Source of the DNA: Paulinella micropora | Taxonomy: Eukaryota > Cercozoa > Imbricatea > Euglyphida > Paulinellidae | Length of the DNA: 64,000 nt | Direction of reading: 5' to 3' | NCBI GenBank assembly: GCA_019918135.1 | Contig: WBZZ01004819.1 | Span: 377,501 to 441,500, forward strand | Shown here: one piece after another, positions 9,482 to 17,776 of the stretch | How positions within the stretch are numbered: the first letter of the stretch is position 1 | Layout of the letters: each line of letters starts with the position of its first letter | Translations under genes and position numbers: made by a program | The notes under the pieces: generated by a model | What the model was told of the DNA's origin: nothing | Databases searched by the model: none | What the model saw: only the letters and a program-made list of their open reading frames with translations

Positions 9482-9838
9482 TTATTCAAATAAATTAATT
9501 TTTGTTTCGTTTCGCGATACCATCATAGGCGCTCCCGCTATTTTGAGAATAATAAACGTCTCGCCGTTCTTTTTGGTGGCTTCGTGTGTTTCAATGTTAA
9601 ATTTGTATATAGCATTTTGAAGCGGTTTGAAACCAGATAAGGGGGCGGTTTTTACATAAATTAACCCGTAAGCGGTGGCGGTTGCTGGTTGGTGTTTGTT
9701 ATGTGGGTATTTCTCTTTTAGTCTGTCGCATAATTTGGTCAAAGCGTTGAAAGAAGCGCTATTTATTTTTTCGCTGGTGTAAAATTGCAGATTGTCGTAT
9801 GGGTCGGTGTTCTTAAATTTCGCGGTGATTTCAAACAT
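9482..9838 (-). CDS. conserved 118-residue protein, left copy
   Basis: ORF from MFEITAKFKNTDPYD to TKINLFE. Alternating hydrophobic strands (QFYTSEKI, YGLIYVKTAP, FIILKIAGAPMMV) suggest a small beta-rich fold. A single-strand DNA-binding role is conceivable next to replication genes, but I see no diagnostic motif. Both arms keep it intact, which argues for function. Confidence 0.6.
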   Translation of the reverse strand: MFEITAKFKNTDPYDNLQFYTSEKINSASFNALTKLCDRLKEKYPHNKHQPATATAYGLIYVKTAPLSGFKPLQNAIYKFNIETHEATKKNGETFIILKIAGAPMMVSRNETKINLFE

Positions 9839-9907
9839 TTGAAGTTAATAAAAAACCTTTATCTGTTGCGGTGGTCGTATATTATACTTGTTTTTTTATT
9901 GTGTGTT

Positions 9908-10183
9908 TTATGATAAATAATAAATTAATGATTGCTCGGTTGCGGGTTGTCCATCGGTGGGGGTTGGCGTTGTTTGCTTTGGTTTTGCCCGCTTTTGCGG
10001 TTTTTTCCGTTTCTCTCTACACTCTTCGCAGTGTTTAAGTTTTTTACCATTAGAAACAATATGTATTTTTGGCTCTTTACACTTCGGGCAGTAATGTTCT
10101 TCTAATACATCGCCGTAATATACTAAGTCCTCGGCTTGTTCTCTTTCGTATTGTGCTTTAAGTTCGTTATATCTTGCGGTCAT
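9908..10183 (-). CDS. zinc-ribbon protein, left copy
   Basis: 91 residues. CPKCKEPKIH then KHCEECREKRKK gives two CxxC knuckles 20 residues apart, followed by a Lys/Arg/Thr/Pro-rich tail. Probably binds nucleic acid. A half-site of the 20-bp palindrome (TGGAGAT) lies directly upstream of the ATG, and the origin-like region follows, so it may be an origin- or promoter-binding regulator. That role is inferred from context. Confidence 0.65.
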   Translation of the reverse strand: MTARYNELKAQYEREQAEDLVYYGDVLEEHYCPKCKEPKIHIVSNGKKLKHCEECREKRKKPQKRAKPKQTTPTPTDGQPATEQSLIYYLS

Positions 10184-10753
10184 TGGAGATTATAAGCCTT
10201 TATATTTTGCGGGGCGTATATCTTATACGTATATTTTTTTATAGTATGGTAAGTAAAAGTTAAACAAGGGCAATAAGTAAAAGTTAAGCGGGGGCATGTG
10301 TCGGTACGCAAAAGTTAAGCGGTAATATACGGGGGTACCTTGGGGTTAAATATTCTGCCCCCGTTATCCGTTGAAATCGTTTTTTGCTGTTTTCCCCGTT
10401 ATTCCTTCATCTTCCTTCAAATCAATACGAAGGCCTTTTTCGTCCTTTTTCCTTCATTTTCCTCATTAGGGGGTATCTTTTCCTACTCTTTATAGAAAAA
10501 ATGGACTACATACCCCCAAATCAATAGTAAGCGTAATTAACCCTTAATTCCTTCATTACTCTCATCAAAAAAAAGATACCCCCTCAAATCAGAAAGAAAA
10601 TCAATACGAAGAAGAATTTTTATATTTTGACGACTTCCAAAAAAAAGATACCCCAAAAAAAAGATACCCCAAAAAAAGATACCCCAAAAAAAAGATACCC
10701 CAAAAAAAAGATACTCCAAAAAAAAGATACCCCCGCTCTCTTCAATAAACTTA
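10184..10753. other. origin-like intergenic region with iterons and GATACCCC array, left copy
   Basis: Three direct repeats with core GTAAAAGTTAA or CAAAAGTTAA lie at 10251-10265, 10275-10289 and 10306-10320. Further in, a tandem array of a 15-16-bp unit (A-run plus GATACCCC) covers ~10638-10734, with single units near 10570 and inverted ones near 10470. The region lies between the zinc-ribbon gene and the 3' end of the helicase gene. Iterons next to a replicative helicase suggest a replication origin. An open frame through the array (Phe/Gly-rich) is a repeat artefact. Confidence 0.5.
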
Positions 10754-12982
10754 CTAGCCTAAATAAGGCCACCCATTAATGAATTTCAGCATTCTCTCAT
10801 TCTTAAACATCGCCGTTAATGTTTTATTCGGTCGTAATTCGTAATGCGTAGCGTGCTTATTGGTTGCCGTTAGTGATACCCCCCACTCTGCCCGCATCGC
10901 TGTATTAATAAAATATAATGTATCTCTTAGAAATGTTTTATTTGTTGTCGTGTTCATATGGTCTATAATCTTTTTCTGCTTCTTCGTGTCTGTCGTATAT
11001 AAAACCAATTCGTCGGCCTTTGCTAGCCATTCCTGCCGTTTAATCGTCTCTTTTAATTCCTCCGCGCTTATCTTTGTTTCAAAGTCCCATATGTTCTTTA
11101 TTCCTAAACCGCTTATAACTTGTATAAGGTTTATGTGCCTATTATAGCGCCGTTCTGTGTTTATTGTGTTAAATGAGTATTCCATAACCCCGCATTCCGT
11201 CGGGTTGCCCTGTTCGTCTGTTGTTAATCTGTTTTTCTCATCTCTGTTCTGCTCTCTTTGTTTTATGTAATTTAACCCCTCGCTTAGTTTATCCTCTACG
11301 TCCTTATTATACGGCCTGTAATTCCGTATATAATATCTTAATCTGTCATCATCAAATGTTTTATAAAATAAACTATCCGCGGGCTCGTCTGCGTCTGGCT
11401 TCAGCATCTCTTTTTTAATTCTCGCCTTTTTAAATTCCACTTCTTCGGCGGTCGTCCATTCTCTGCCCTCCGTGTTCTCCCTCAACGCGACATATTCCGC
11501 GTCTGTAATACTTCGGGCTTCAAATAAGGTTTTGGCGTCCTCTTTTTTAATCATGGCCTCTGTTATTTTCGCCTTCTTAATTGTCGGCTCGCTCGCGTTT
11601 GGCTCCTCTAAATCGCTTATTTCGTAGTCGGCTAATATGAAATACTTTATTAAATTCTGTATCCATTGGCGGGTGTCTTTGTTCTGTTCTACTTTGTTTT
11701 TCGCTAACAATTTTATATAATCGTTTGCCACTACATTGACGGCGCCATATTGCCCATATGTCCGATTCGCCAAGGTTGCGATTTTGTCCCGCTTTTGCCT
11801 GTCGTTAAGGCTCGCGCTTAATTGCCTTAAATACTGCGTTTCGCTTTCAATGGTCGCCGTGTTATAGTTTGTATAAAATAAGTATATATTGCTGTCTATC
11901 GGGTGCCGTATTCTGCCCAACATCTGGTAGAAATCCCCGCTCATGTTTGTCTTATTACACGCCACGGCCACAATATTATGAAAAACCCCCTTATGGTAGT
12001 AATCCAAACCCCCCGTAATTGCTGGCGAGTAAATAACGATATCATACTCCGCCCATTTCTTGTATTCGTCGGCCATTGCTTCCCGCACTTCTTCCGTTTT
12101 GTTTGTTTCTCCCGTTATTAATAGCACTCTGTGCTTATCCCTCTTTAACATCTTCGCTAACGTTCTAAGCCGTCTTTTACCAATATTCGCGGGGACTAAT
12201 ACCCTTTTACCCTCGCGCCTTAATTTAATAATATGTTCGTAAGCCTCGCCGATATTGCCCGCCTTAATGTGTATATGGCGTTTTGTTTTGCTCGCAATAT
12301 TATCATTTTTAATAAATAGCGTTTTTGCCTCTCTGCCACATTCCCGCCGTATGTTTTGAAAGAATTCAATATCATCGGCTTTTAATGTTCCCGACATTAA
12401 TATTATTTGTTTAGCCGTGCCTATTACATATTTTATTATCTCCCAATTGTTCTTGTTGTTCCGCGACTTCTTAAACGTATCACTCGTTAAGTGCTTAACG
12501 AATTGGTCGGCCTCATCAATAACTAATTTATTAATTGTCTCTCTGCTTATCGGTATTCTGTGAAAACTATCTGCTTGAATGGTCAAATTATTCTTTTTTA
12601 ATTTCCCCTTCGGCTCGTCTCTGTAATCCACATTTAAAGGGTATTTGCTTTTATAGTCGCTCGCCAGTGTCCGCCTATAACTGCTTACAATAGATTTAAA
12701 GCGGGGCGTTTGCCTTAATAGCAGTATCGCCTCTGTGGGGTTGTCTTTATGTTTTTCTATTATATCGCGGGCTAATGGGTTATTTTTTAGTTTTTCCACA
12801 ATTTCGCCTGCGTTTTTCTTAATAGTGTTTAAATTGGCGCCCCTTATTAATTCGGTTATCTCTTCGCAGTTTAAAATAAGATTAGTTATCGCCTTTGAGT
12901 TTGCCGTTGTCTTGCCTGTGCCTAGTCCGCTTGTAATGGCTACAATATCATATGTTGGCGTCGGCTTGCTCTGTTCTTTCAT
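10754..12982 (-). CDS. SF2 replicative helicase, herpesvirus origin-binding-protein (UL9)-like, left copy
   Basis: 742 residues. Walker A GLGTGKTT at 19-26, motif II DEAD at 156-159, motif III SGTL at 197-200, then a second RecA-like domain with VLVPANIGK, GGLDYYHKG and motif VI QMLGRIRH near 355. The motif VI form and overall order fit the Herpes_ori_bp class of SF2 helicases found in herpesviruses and large DNA viruses. The C-terminal half (400-742) is charged and unassigned. It should unwind DNA at the origin. The frame is open ~40 codons upstream of the ATG and abuts the primase, so the pair is probably expressed together. Confidence 0.8.
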   Translation of the reverse strand: MKEQSKPTPTYDIVAITSGLGTGKTTANSKAITNLILNCEEITELIRGANLNTIKKNAGEIVEKLKNNPLARDIIEKHKDNPTEAILLLRQTPRFKSIVSSYRRTLASDYKSKYPLNVDYRDEPKGKLKKNNLTIQADSFHRIPISRETINKLVIDEADQFVKHLTSDTFKKSRNNKNNWEIIKYVIGTAKQIILMSGTLKADDIEFFQNIRRECGREAKTLFIKNDNIASKTKRHIHIKAGNIGEAYEHIIKLRREGKRVLVPANIGKRRLRTLAKMLKRDKHRVLLITGETNKTEEVREAMADEYKKWAEYDIVIYSPAITGGLDYYHKGVFHNIVAVACNKTNMSGDFYQMLGRIRHPIDSNIYLFYTNYNTATIESETQYLRQLSASLNDRQKRDKIATLANRTYGQYGAVNVVANDYIKLLAKNKVEQNKDTRQWIQNLIKYFILADYEISDLEEPNASEPTIKKAKITEAMIKKEDAKTLFEARSITDAEYVALRENTEGREWTTAEEVEFKKARIKKEMLKPDADEPADSLFYKTFDDDRLRYYIRNYRPYNKDVEDKLSEGLNYIKQREQNRDEKNRLTTDEQGNPTECGVMEYSFNTINTERRYNRHINLIQVISGLGIKNIWDFETKISAEELKETIKRQEWLAKADELVLYTTDTKKQKKIIDHMNTTTNKTFLRDTLYFINTAMRAEWGVSLTATNKHATHYELRPNKTLTAMFKNERMLKFINGWPYLG

Positions 12983-13038
12983 AAAGTCCTTAATACTACT
13001 ACAAAATGCCTCCGTTGTGTTTATTATGTCCGCGCCGA

Positions 13039-14150
13039 TTATGTTGAGTTGTTCGGTGAGTTCCTGCGCTTCTCGTTGTTGGATTGCTTGGCGGTTCTCG
13101 TTAGCGGTCTAATGTAAAATTTGATTTTCTCCGCATACGTCGCAGTTCCCGCCGTTAGAGTGATATAACGGGGGGTTTCGCCTTTAACTTCGGCCTCTTG
13201 TTTTTGCTTCCAACACCCCGCCAATTTCGCCCCGTTCGCAAATTGTAATATAAATAATGTGTTATCGGCCTCGTGCATTCTGTCGCACAAGTGGCATAAA
13301 GTCGGTATCAGTCTTTTTAACTTATAAGTCTTTAGCGTCCCCTCGTCGGTTTCCGCTTCGCTTATGTCCTTTATCGTGTGCGCCCCCGCCTCGTGTTTTA
13401 ATACTGGTATCGCCTCAAATAACTTATTAATATTAATGTCCGCGTTCTTTACCTCCGCGGGTCGTGTGTTGTTTATCTCGTTGTGCTCGGCCGTGGTTAT
13501 CAAAAGACACTCATATAAATCGTTCTGTATCTCGCTTATGTCCTTTGTAATAAGGCGCCCGCCCTCTATTCCTTCCACGAGTTCCAGCCGTCGGTTTTCT
13601 CCTTTCTTAACCGCATAAGGCGCTCGCATTCCGCTTGGAGTTCCCGCTTTATGATAAACGGCCAAATCATAACCCAACGCCTTATAGTCGGGCAATTCGT
13701 CTTTGATAATTTGCTTAATTTCTAACGGGTCGCCGTATAGTTCGCCACTATTCCCCACGAAATGAAACGAATTAACGTATTTTCTTTCTTGCTTGAATAT
13801 CCGCACCCGCTCAAGGCTATCATATCCCCGTTAAATAATTCTTCAAAAGCCTCACGGGCTCGCGTATAATCAGATACTTCATTTATGGCTCGGTCTTCCT
13901 CCGTGTCATATGTCTTGTCAATGTCTGCGTATGGTTTCAAAAATAGAGCAGTTCCTAAACTTTCCATGGCGTGCGGGTTTTCTTTTATGAAGTCCAATAA
14001 ATCGGCCGTATTCACCTTTACGGCATATAATGGCGACGCTTTCATTTCACGAAAGAAAACGCGACACCCGCCCGCGTCGGTATTTAATTTCGCGTTAGAG
14101 TTTTTATCTTCACTAACATATACCCCTCGGTCAGTCCCATACCCGCTCAT
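13039..14150 (-). CDS. archaeo-eukaryotic primase-like protein, left copy; looks broken in about two places
   Basis: The first frame (14150-13722, ATG) ends its fold core with FLKPYADIDKTYD, where ADID is the metal-binding DxD of AEP primases. The adjoining frame (13806-13039) carries SFHFVGNSG (the conserved His motif), YDLAVYHKAGTPSGMRAPY (Asp and Arg of the third motif) and then CHLCDRMHEADN...GCW, resembling the zinc-binding end of UL52-type primases. It should make primers, acting with the helicase that follows. The layout is the same in both arms. Ordinary read-through or frame change during expression remains possible. Confidence 0.7.
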
Positions 14151-14324
14151 TTTTTTTTGCTTGTGTTATATCCCCGCAAGAATAATTATTTTGAAAAATA
14201 AATAATTATTATAAAGTATATACCCTTAACGCTTTAAATTAAAATACGGCTCATATTTACCATTAAAGAAGATTAATTAATTAATGTTCATCTAAAATTT
14301 ATATACCCCCTATAATATAGGACA

Positions 14325-14654
14325 ATGACAACGGCAGACGTAGAAAGCAACGGCATCACCGCTTTAGAGCGTCGCGGAGACAGCGACATAATGATTAAAC
14401 GCCCCCGCGGTCGTCCCGTTGGTAGTCTCGAAGAAGACAGGGCAACACCGCCAGCACCAAAGAAAGAAATTATAAACGGACAAACTTATTATTTCTCATA
14501 TCTCAAACACAAGACAAAGGAAGGAAAAACGCGATATTATAAAATCAAGAAAGCATACACCCCCGCGACGGAAAGAAAACGGCGGGCGGTTTATGGAAAC
14601 CCAAATTACGCACAAAAAAGAAGCAAAAGACGCACGCCATCAAAACGGCATTAA
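14325..14654 (+). CDS. AT-hook protein, left copy
   Basis: 109 residues. IKRPRGRPVGS at 24-34 is a canonical AT-hook (RGRP core with basic flanks), which binds the minor groove of A/T-rich DNA. The C-terminal half is strongly basic (ERKRRAVYG, KRSKRRTPSKRH). The middle KKEIINGQTYYFSYLKHK may be a small strand pair. ATG 14325 follows TATAATATAGG by 2 bases, a box shared with 2380-2408. It is divergent from the primase and probably condenses or marks element DNA. Confidence 0.7.
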   Translation: MTTADVESNGITALERRGDSDIMIKRPRGRPVGSLEEDRATPPAPKKEIINGQTYYFSYLKHKTKEGKTRYYKIKKAYTPATERKRRAVYGNPNYAQKRSKRRTPSKRH

Positions 14655-14662
14655 ATGACAAT

Positions 14663-14803
14663 ATGGACAAACTAACCTTAAACGAATTGGATACACTAGC
14701 CCGCATTTTTACAGAGTGCGATATTAACGCGGAAAAAAATAACATAATACGATTACATAAAGAAGACTTAGCGCCCTCTATAAATACGGCAATAACGGCA
14801 TAA
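14663..14803 (+). CDS. 46-residue protein, left copy
   Basis: A short ORF starts 8 bp after the AT-hook stop: MDKLTLNELDTLARIF then CDINAEKNN, ending NTAITA. Predicted helical. Tight spacing suggests one transcript with the AT-hook gene. Unknown function. Confidence 0.45.
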   Translation: MDKLTLNELDTLARIFTECDINAEKNNIIRLHKEDLAPSINTAITA

Positions 14804-14838
14804 CACGGCCAGCAATACAAAGCATAATTTTATATATT

Positions 14839-14916
14839 ATCTCATATATATGAGATTAGGGCTTCTACCGCTATTTGTGGGTGCTTTTTCTTTTTTATAA
14901 AGAGAAGGTGAGAAAA
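14839..14916 (+). promoter_or_regulatory. leader with perfect 18-bp palindrome at the arm/core junction, left
   Basis: ATCTCATATATATGAGAT (14839-14856), then a second imperfect inverted repeat around TACCGCTATTTG, then AGAAGGTGAGAAA before ATG 14917. The whole leader is duplicated in the right arm, where it serves a different gene. Confidence 0.5.
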
Positions 14917-15051
14917 ATGGATATCTACATTAAATTACCATCAGCAATACAAGAAATCCTTAAAGAATACCACGAAGAAACCCGCTTATATTTGTTATCA
15001 ATTCGCGCTGGTGCTACCTTTAGCGAAATTCAACACGTAGGGCATATCTAA
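14917..15051 (+). CDS. 44-residue core protein at the left junction
   Basis: ORF MDIYIKLPSAIQEILKEY ... FSEIQHVGHI. The ATG lies two bases after the arm ends, so all of its leader comes from the arm. Helical, slightly acidic. Unknown function. It could also be a truncated remnant of a longer gene placed behind the shared promoter. Confidence 0.4.
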   Translation: MDIYIKLPSAIQEILKEYHEETRLYLLSIRAGATFSEIQHVGHI

Positions 15052-15189
15052 AGTTGTAATTATGGCTTACGTTGTAAATATTACAAAATCAACAATAAAA
15101 TATGTTTAGCATTTCATAGGCTCCGCGTGCTCGCAGACGCGTATATATACAATAATTTTAAGAATAAGCCCTTTTTCGTATTAAATGAA

Positions 15190-15435
15190 ATGAAAAACAT
15201 TAACCCCGATAATATCTTTTATTGCTTTAAGTCTTGTTTGTGTGGATTAACTAGGCACAAAAGAAAATTAAAAAAATCTTTAAGCGCTCACGAGAAAAAA
15301 GAAATATTAGATATTTACGCAAAACTAAAGAGTATTTTGATAGAATTTAATATATATGAATTATCAAAACAAAATATAAATAGCATTAATGGGCATATTT
15401 CTATTATTGAAGCGTTTTTAAATGGGCATTCGTGA
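15190..15435 (+). CDS. hypothetical core protein, 81 residues
   Basis: Starts MKNINPDNIFYCFK. Cys residues in YCFKSCLCG, then basic RHKRKLKKS and a helical C-terminus ending FLNGHS. An upstream open stretch lacks ATG, so I use 15190. No family recognised. Confidence 0.45.
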   Translation: MKNINPDNIFYCFKSCLCGLTRHKRKLKKSLSAHEKKEILDIYAKLKSILIEFNIYELSKQNINSINGHISIIEAFLNGHS

Positions 15436-15484
15436 AGCCCTTTAAGACATACCGCAATGTATATTACGAAAGAAACAATTAAGT

Positions 15485-15772
15485 TCAATATCTCCGACCT
15501 GTTGGAGATTGTCGCCTTATCTCGGCGCAAAAACCGCCCCCTTTAACTTTAGCCGTTTTCAATAGTTTCACGGGCTGGCCGTCTGTGGCGTCTGCGTCGG
15601 CCGTGGTATCCCGCATTAACCGCTTATAATACAAAAAGTCTTCAGATATGTATTTAATGTATTTTTTACCGCATTGAAAGCATTTTTTACCATAGCCCGC
15701 ATAGACTAAAACTAAATTAAAAACATCATCATTTAAGCCCGCATTGTTTTGGACTTCTTTCAAAATAGACAT
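15485..15772 (-). CDS. hypothetical core protein with CxxC, 95 residues
   Basis: ATG at 15772. KKCFQCGKKYIKY is a single CxxC knuckle that could pair with a distant Cys. The C-terminal region overlaps a 20-bp palindrome (15490-15509). Convergent with the gene at 15190-15435. Unknown function. Confidence 0.4.
   Translation of the reverse strand: MSILKEVQNNAGLNDDVFNLVLVYAGYGKKCFQCGKKYIKYISEDFLYYKRLMRDTTADADATDGQPVKLLKTAKVKGGGFCAEIRRQSPTGRRY
15490..15509. promoter_or_regulatory. 20-bp palindrome, operator-like, core
   Basis: ATCTCCGAC-CT-GTTGGAGAT, 8 of 9 arm positions paired. It overlaps the 3' end of the minus-strand gene. Confidence 0.4.
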
Positions 15773-15805
15773 TTTTTATTAATTCGTTGTCTCCGAGACG
15801 CTCTT

Positions 15806-15982
15806 TTAATTGGTTGTCGTTTCGTATTCTGGGGTGTCGGTTATAATATTATTAATTCGGGCTTGAATATATAAATCTAATGTATCCAAATATACCAATA
15901 AACGGGGGTCTTCTTCTGTGTCTATGGTTTCAATAATTTTATTAAATTTATCGCTTATGGTCTGCTGTGGTATAGACGACAT
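15806..15982 (-). CDS. 58-residue core protein
   Basis: MSSIPQQTISDKFNKIIE ... PEYETTTN, complete from ATG 15982 to TAA 15806. Acidic and helical. It overlaps the end of the upstream minus-strand frame by 28 bp, typical of compact viral or plasmid genomes. Unknown function. Confidence 0.45.
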   Translation of the reverse strand: MSSIPQQTISDKFNKIIETIDTEEDPRLLVYLDTLDLYIQARINNIITDTPEYETTTN

Positions 15983-16185
15983 ACGCCCCTGTATATACTG
16001 GTCTTATATATAGTATCTATAAAAAATATATACACAAATTTAATTATCGCTGTCTCCGCGACGCTCTTTTGTTTCGTTGTTCCCGCTTCGCTGTCGCTCT
16101 GCTCCTCGTCCGTTAATGGGGGCTCTGGGCTCTTTACCTGTCTTAAATTAAGCGGTCTGTGCTCTACTGCTGTATTTTCTCTCAT
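15955..16185 (-). CDS. hypothetical acidic core protein
   Basis: First ATG at 16185 (MRENTAVEHRPLN). An acidic linker (LTDEEQSDSEAG) follows, then TKQKSVAETAIIKF, encoded partly by a 16-bp motif shared with two other genes of the element, and a hydrophobic C-terminus (FVYIFFIDTIY) that could be a membrane segment. Unknown function. Confidence 0.35.
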   Translation of the reverse strand: MRENTAVEHRPLNLRQVKSPEPPLTDEEQSDSEAGTTKQKSVAETAIIKFVYIFFIDTIYKTSIYRGVCRLYHSRP

Positions 16186-16314
16186 AAATGTTATTGTGTC
16201 GCCTCGCACAATACGGCGGGGCTTGTTTGGTTTAATGTCTAAAGCCTCGCAAAATTCGCCGACTAATCCAAATAATTTATTATTGAAGGCCTTTGTTAGT
16301 AATCCGTCTGTTCC

Positions 16315-16557
16315 TTATCTTTTAGCCTCCATTAAACACGCTCTATAACGGCTAAATAATATTTCAATTTCGTTGTCTGTCATGTCGCTCATGTTGTTTA
16401 AGTAATCTATTTTTTCGCATATATTGCTTATCTGGCTCTTTTTACTCTTTGCGCATTCTTTACACACATTACCACCCTTTTTAAATTTGCTCTTGTGCTT
16501 GTCCCTCCCGCACTTTAGACAACTCTTTAAAATAATGTCGTCAATGATATCCGACAT
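16315..16557 (-). CDS. zinc-ribbon core protein, 80 residues
   Basis: LKSCLKCGRDKHKSKF then NVCKECAKSKK: two CxxC pairs spaced as in short zinc ribbons of phage/plasmid regulatory or HNH-adjacent proteins. The helical C-terminus ends CLMEAKR. Divergent from the next zinc protein (16616), with a 58-bp shared promoter region holding two ACTTTTAATAA repeats. Confidence 0.55.
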   Translation of the reverse strand: MSDIIDDIILKSCLKCGRDKHKSKFKKGGNVCKECAKSKKSQISNICEKIDYLNNMSDMTDNEIEILFSRYRACLMEAKR

Positions 16558-16615
16558 ATTATATACGATACTATATAAACTTTTAATAAACTTTTAATAA
16601 ACTTACGTATATATA

Positions 16616-16930
16616 ATGTCTGCCGTTTTGCCCCTCTGTTCGCGGTGTAAAAAAGATATTTTAAGCCCCGTTTTGGGTGTTGGCGGTTTGCCCTTAAAGT
16701 CTTGTTTGAAATGCTATATTTACATGAATGACATTAACAAAAGAAAACGTAAAGAATACAACAAAAAGGCATATCAAAAAAGAAAAACAAAGAAGACGGA
16801 TGAAGAGAAAGCAAAGACGGGAGACGCCAAAGTACCCGAGTATCACGGAGAAACCAAAGCCCCCGAGTATCGCGGAGAAACAAAGACAAAGACGGGGCGA
16901 TTTATGAAAAAATCATTTACTTCAAAATAA
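16616..16930 (+). CDS. basic zinc-ribbon core protein, 104 residues
   Basis: LCSRCKKD and LKSCLKCYIY supply two CxxC pairs. The LKSCLKC string is shared with the divergent neighbour, which suggests duplication. Basic segment NKRKRKEYNKKAYQKRK, then two near-repeats (VPEYHGETK, APEYRGETK) encoded by a ~27-bp tandem duplication. Likely nucleic-acid binding. Confidence 0.55.
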   Translation: MSAVLPLCSRCKKDILSPVLGVGGLPLKSCLKCYIYMNDINKRKRKEYNKKAYQKRKTKKTDEEKAKTGDAKVPEYHGETKAPEYRGETKTKTGRFMKKSFTSK

Positions 16931-17000
16931 AAAAAATTTTACCCTCATTGACGCTGAGAAACCCCCGCCCGTTGAAAAAAATAAAACTCATTCTGTTTTA

Positions 17001-17231
17001 ATGGCCTCTGATAGGCTTTTAATTATAGAAATCTATAATTTATATAAAGCGGTTAAGAGATTACACGACAGAGACAACCCGCCCGCCCTTGCTTCGCCTG
17101 CCTTGGCCTTGCTACGCGATTACTTAGGAGAAGCAACAAACGCGCACGAAAACGGCACCCCGTGGGCTATGAATAACCATAAAGAAATTAAAGCATATAT
17201 GAATGAAATCAAACAATTTTTGTTCATTTAA
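17001..17231 (+). CDS. hypothetical helical core protein, 76 residues
   Basis: MASDRLLIIEIYNLYKAVKR then an Ala/Pro-rich linker and a helical end. Complete ORF with ATG and TAA. Convergent with the following minus-strand gene (15 bp apart). Unknown function. Confidence 0.45.
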   Translation: MASDRLLIIEIYNLYKAVKRLHDRDNPPALASPALALLRDYLGEATNAHENGTPWAMNNHKEIKAYMNEIKQFLFI

Positions 17232-17245
17232 TATGATGATTGCTC

Positions 17246-17776
17246 TTATTGTTCTTGTCGTCTTCTGTTATGTGCTGGCGGTCTCTTTGAATATATGGAG
17301 TAAATAAGCCACGTTCTGCCTCGTCCATATATGGCGGGTCTGGTTCGCCCTCTAATAGCCTGTTTTTCTTTGCTTCGTTCTTCGTCGCGGTGCTCCTCTT
17401 CTGGTTGGCCTTCGTTCTCTCCGCCTTCGCCCTCGCCTTCGTTGTCTTCGCTTTCGTCTTGTTCTTCGCTTTCTTCGCTTTCTTCTTCTTTGTCGCTGTG
17501 GATTATCTCCGACGCGTGGGAGATAGGGGGCGCCTGTTGTTTTTCTTTCATTTTTTGATTTGATAGCGCCTTATATTTACTTTTTAGTTCTCTGTTATTT
17601 TCCCGTAATTGGCTTATGGTTTGCTGTGCCTGTTTTGATTCTCCCGTTGTTCGCCTGTGTTCCTTTTGTTCCGCGGTTAAAAGGGCTTTCGCCGTTCTTA
17701 AATCCTTTATTTGTTGCTTATTTGCTTCATATCCCTCTGTAAGTTGTTTGTAATAATCCGCCCTTAATAGTTCCAT
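17246..17776 (-). CDS. coiled-coil, acidic and Arg/Gly-tailed core protein, 176 residues
   Basis: N-terminal coiled coil (residues 5-80, e.g. QQIKDLRTAKALLTAEQ), acidic Glu/Ser/Gly region (95-140), then a tail with GRGRTW. It overlaps the upstream gene by 13 bp, so the two are probably one operon-like unit. A 20-bp palindrome (17505-17524) lies inside the frame. Possibly a scaffold or partition-like protein; no homolog recognised. Confidence 0.5.
   Translation of the reverse strand: MELLRADYYKQLTEGYEANKQQIKDLRTAKALLTAEQKEHRRTTGESKQAQQTISQLRENNRELKSKYKALSNQKMKEKQQAPPISHASEIIHSDKEEESEESEEQDESEDNEGEGEGGENEGQPEEEHRDEERSKEKQAIRGRTRPAIYGRGRTWLIYSIYSKRPPAHNRRRQEQ
17505..17524. promoter_or_regulatory. 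20-bp palindrome inside a coding region
   Basis: ATCTCCGAC-GC-GTGGGAGAT, 8 of 9 arm positions paired. In coding sequence it encodes part of PISHASEII. Confidence 0.35.

Larger units (their letters stand above)
6302..14915 (+). repeat. left inverted arm of the 20-kb element
   Basis: It matches 26792-18171 in reverse. Helicase copies differ at about 3 of 742 residues. The visible length difference is one extra 9-bp repeat unit in the right arm plus small indels. The match stops two bases before the start codon of the first core gene (14917). Confidence 0.95.

Noticed and set aside
10537-10719. Phe/Gly-rich frame as a membrane peptide
   Set aside because: It is the translation of the GATACCCC tandem array and lies in the candidate origin.
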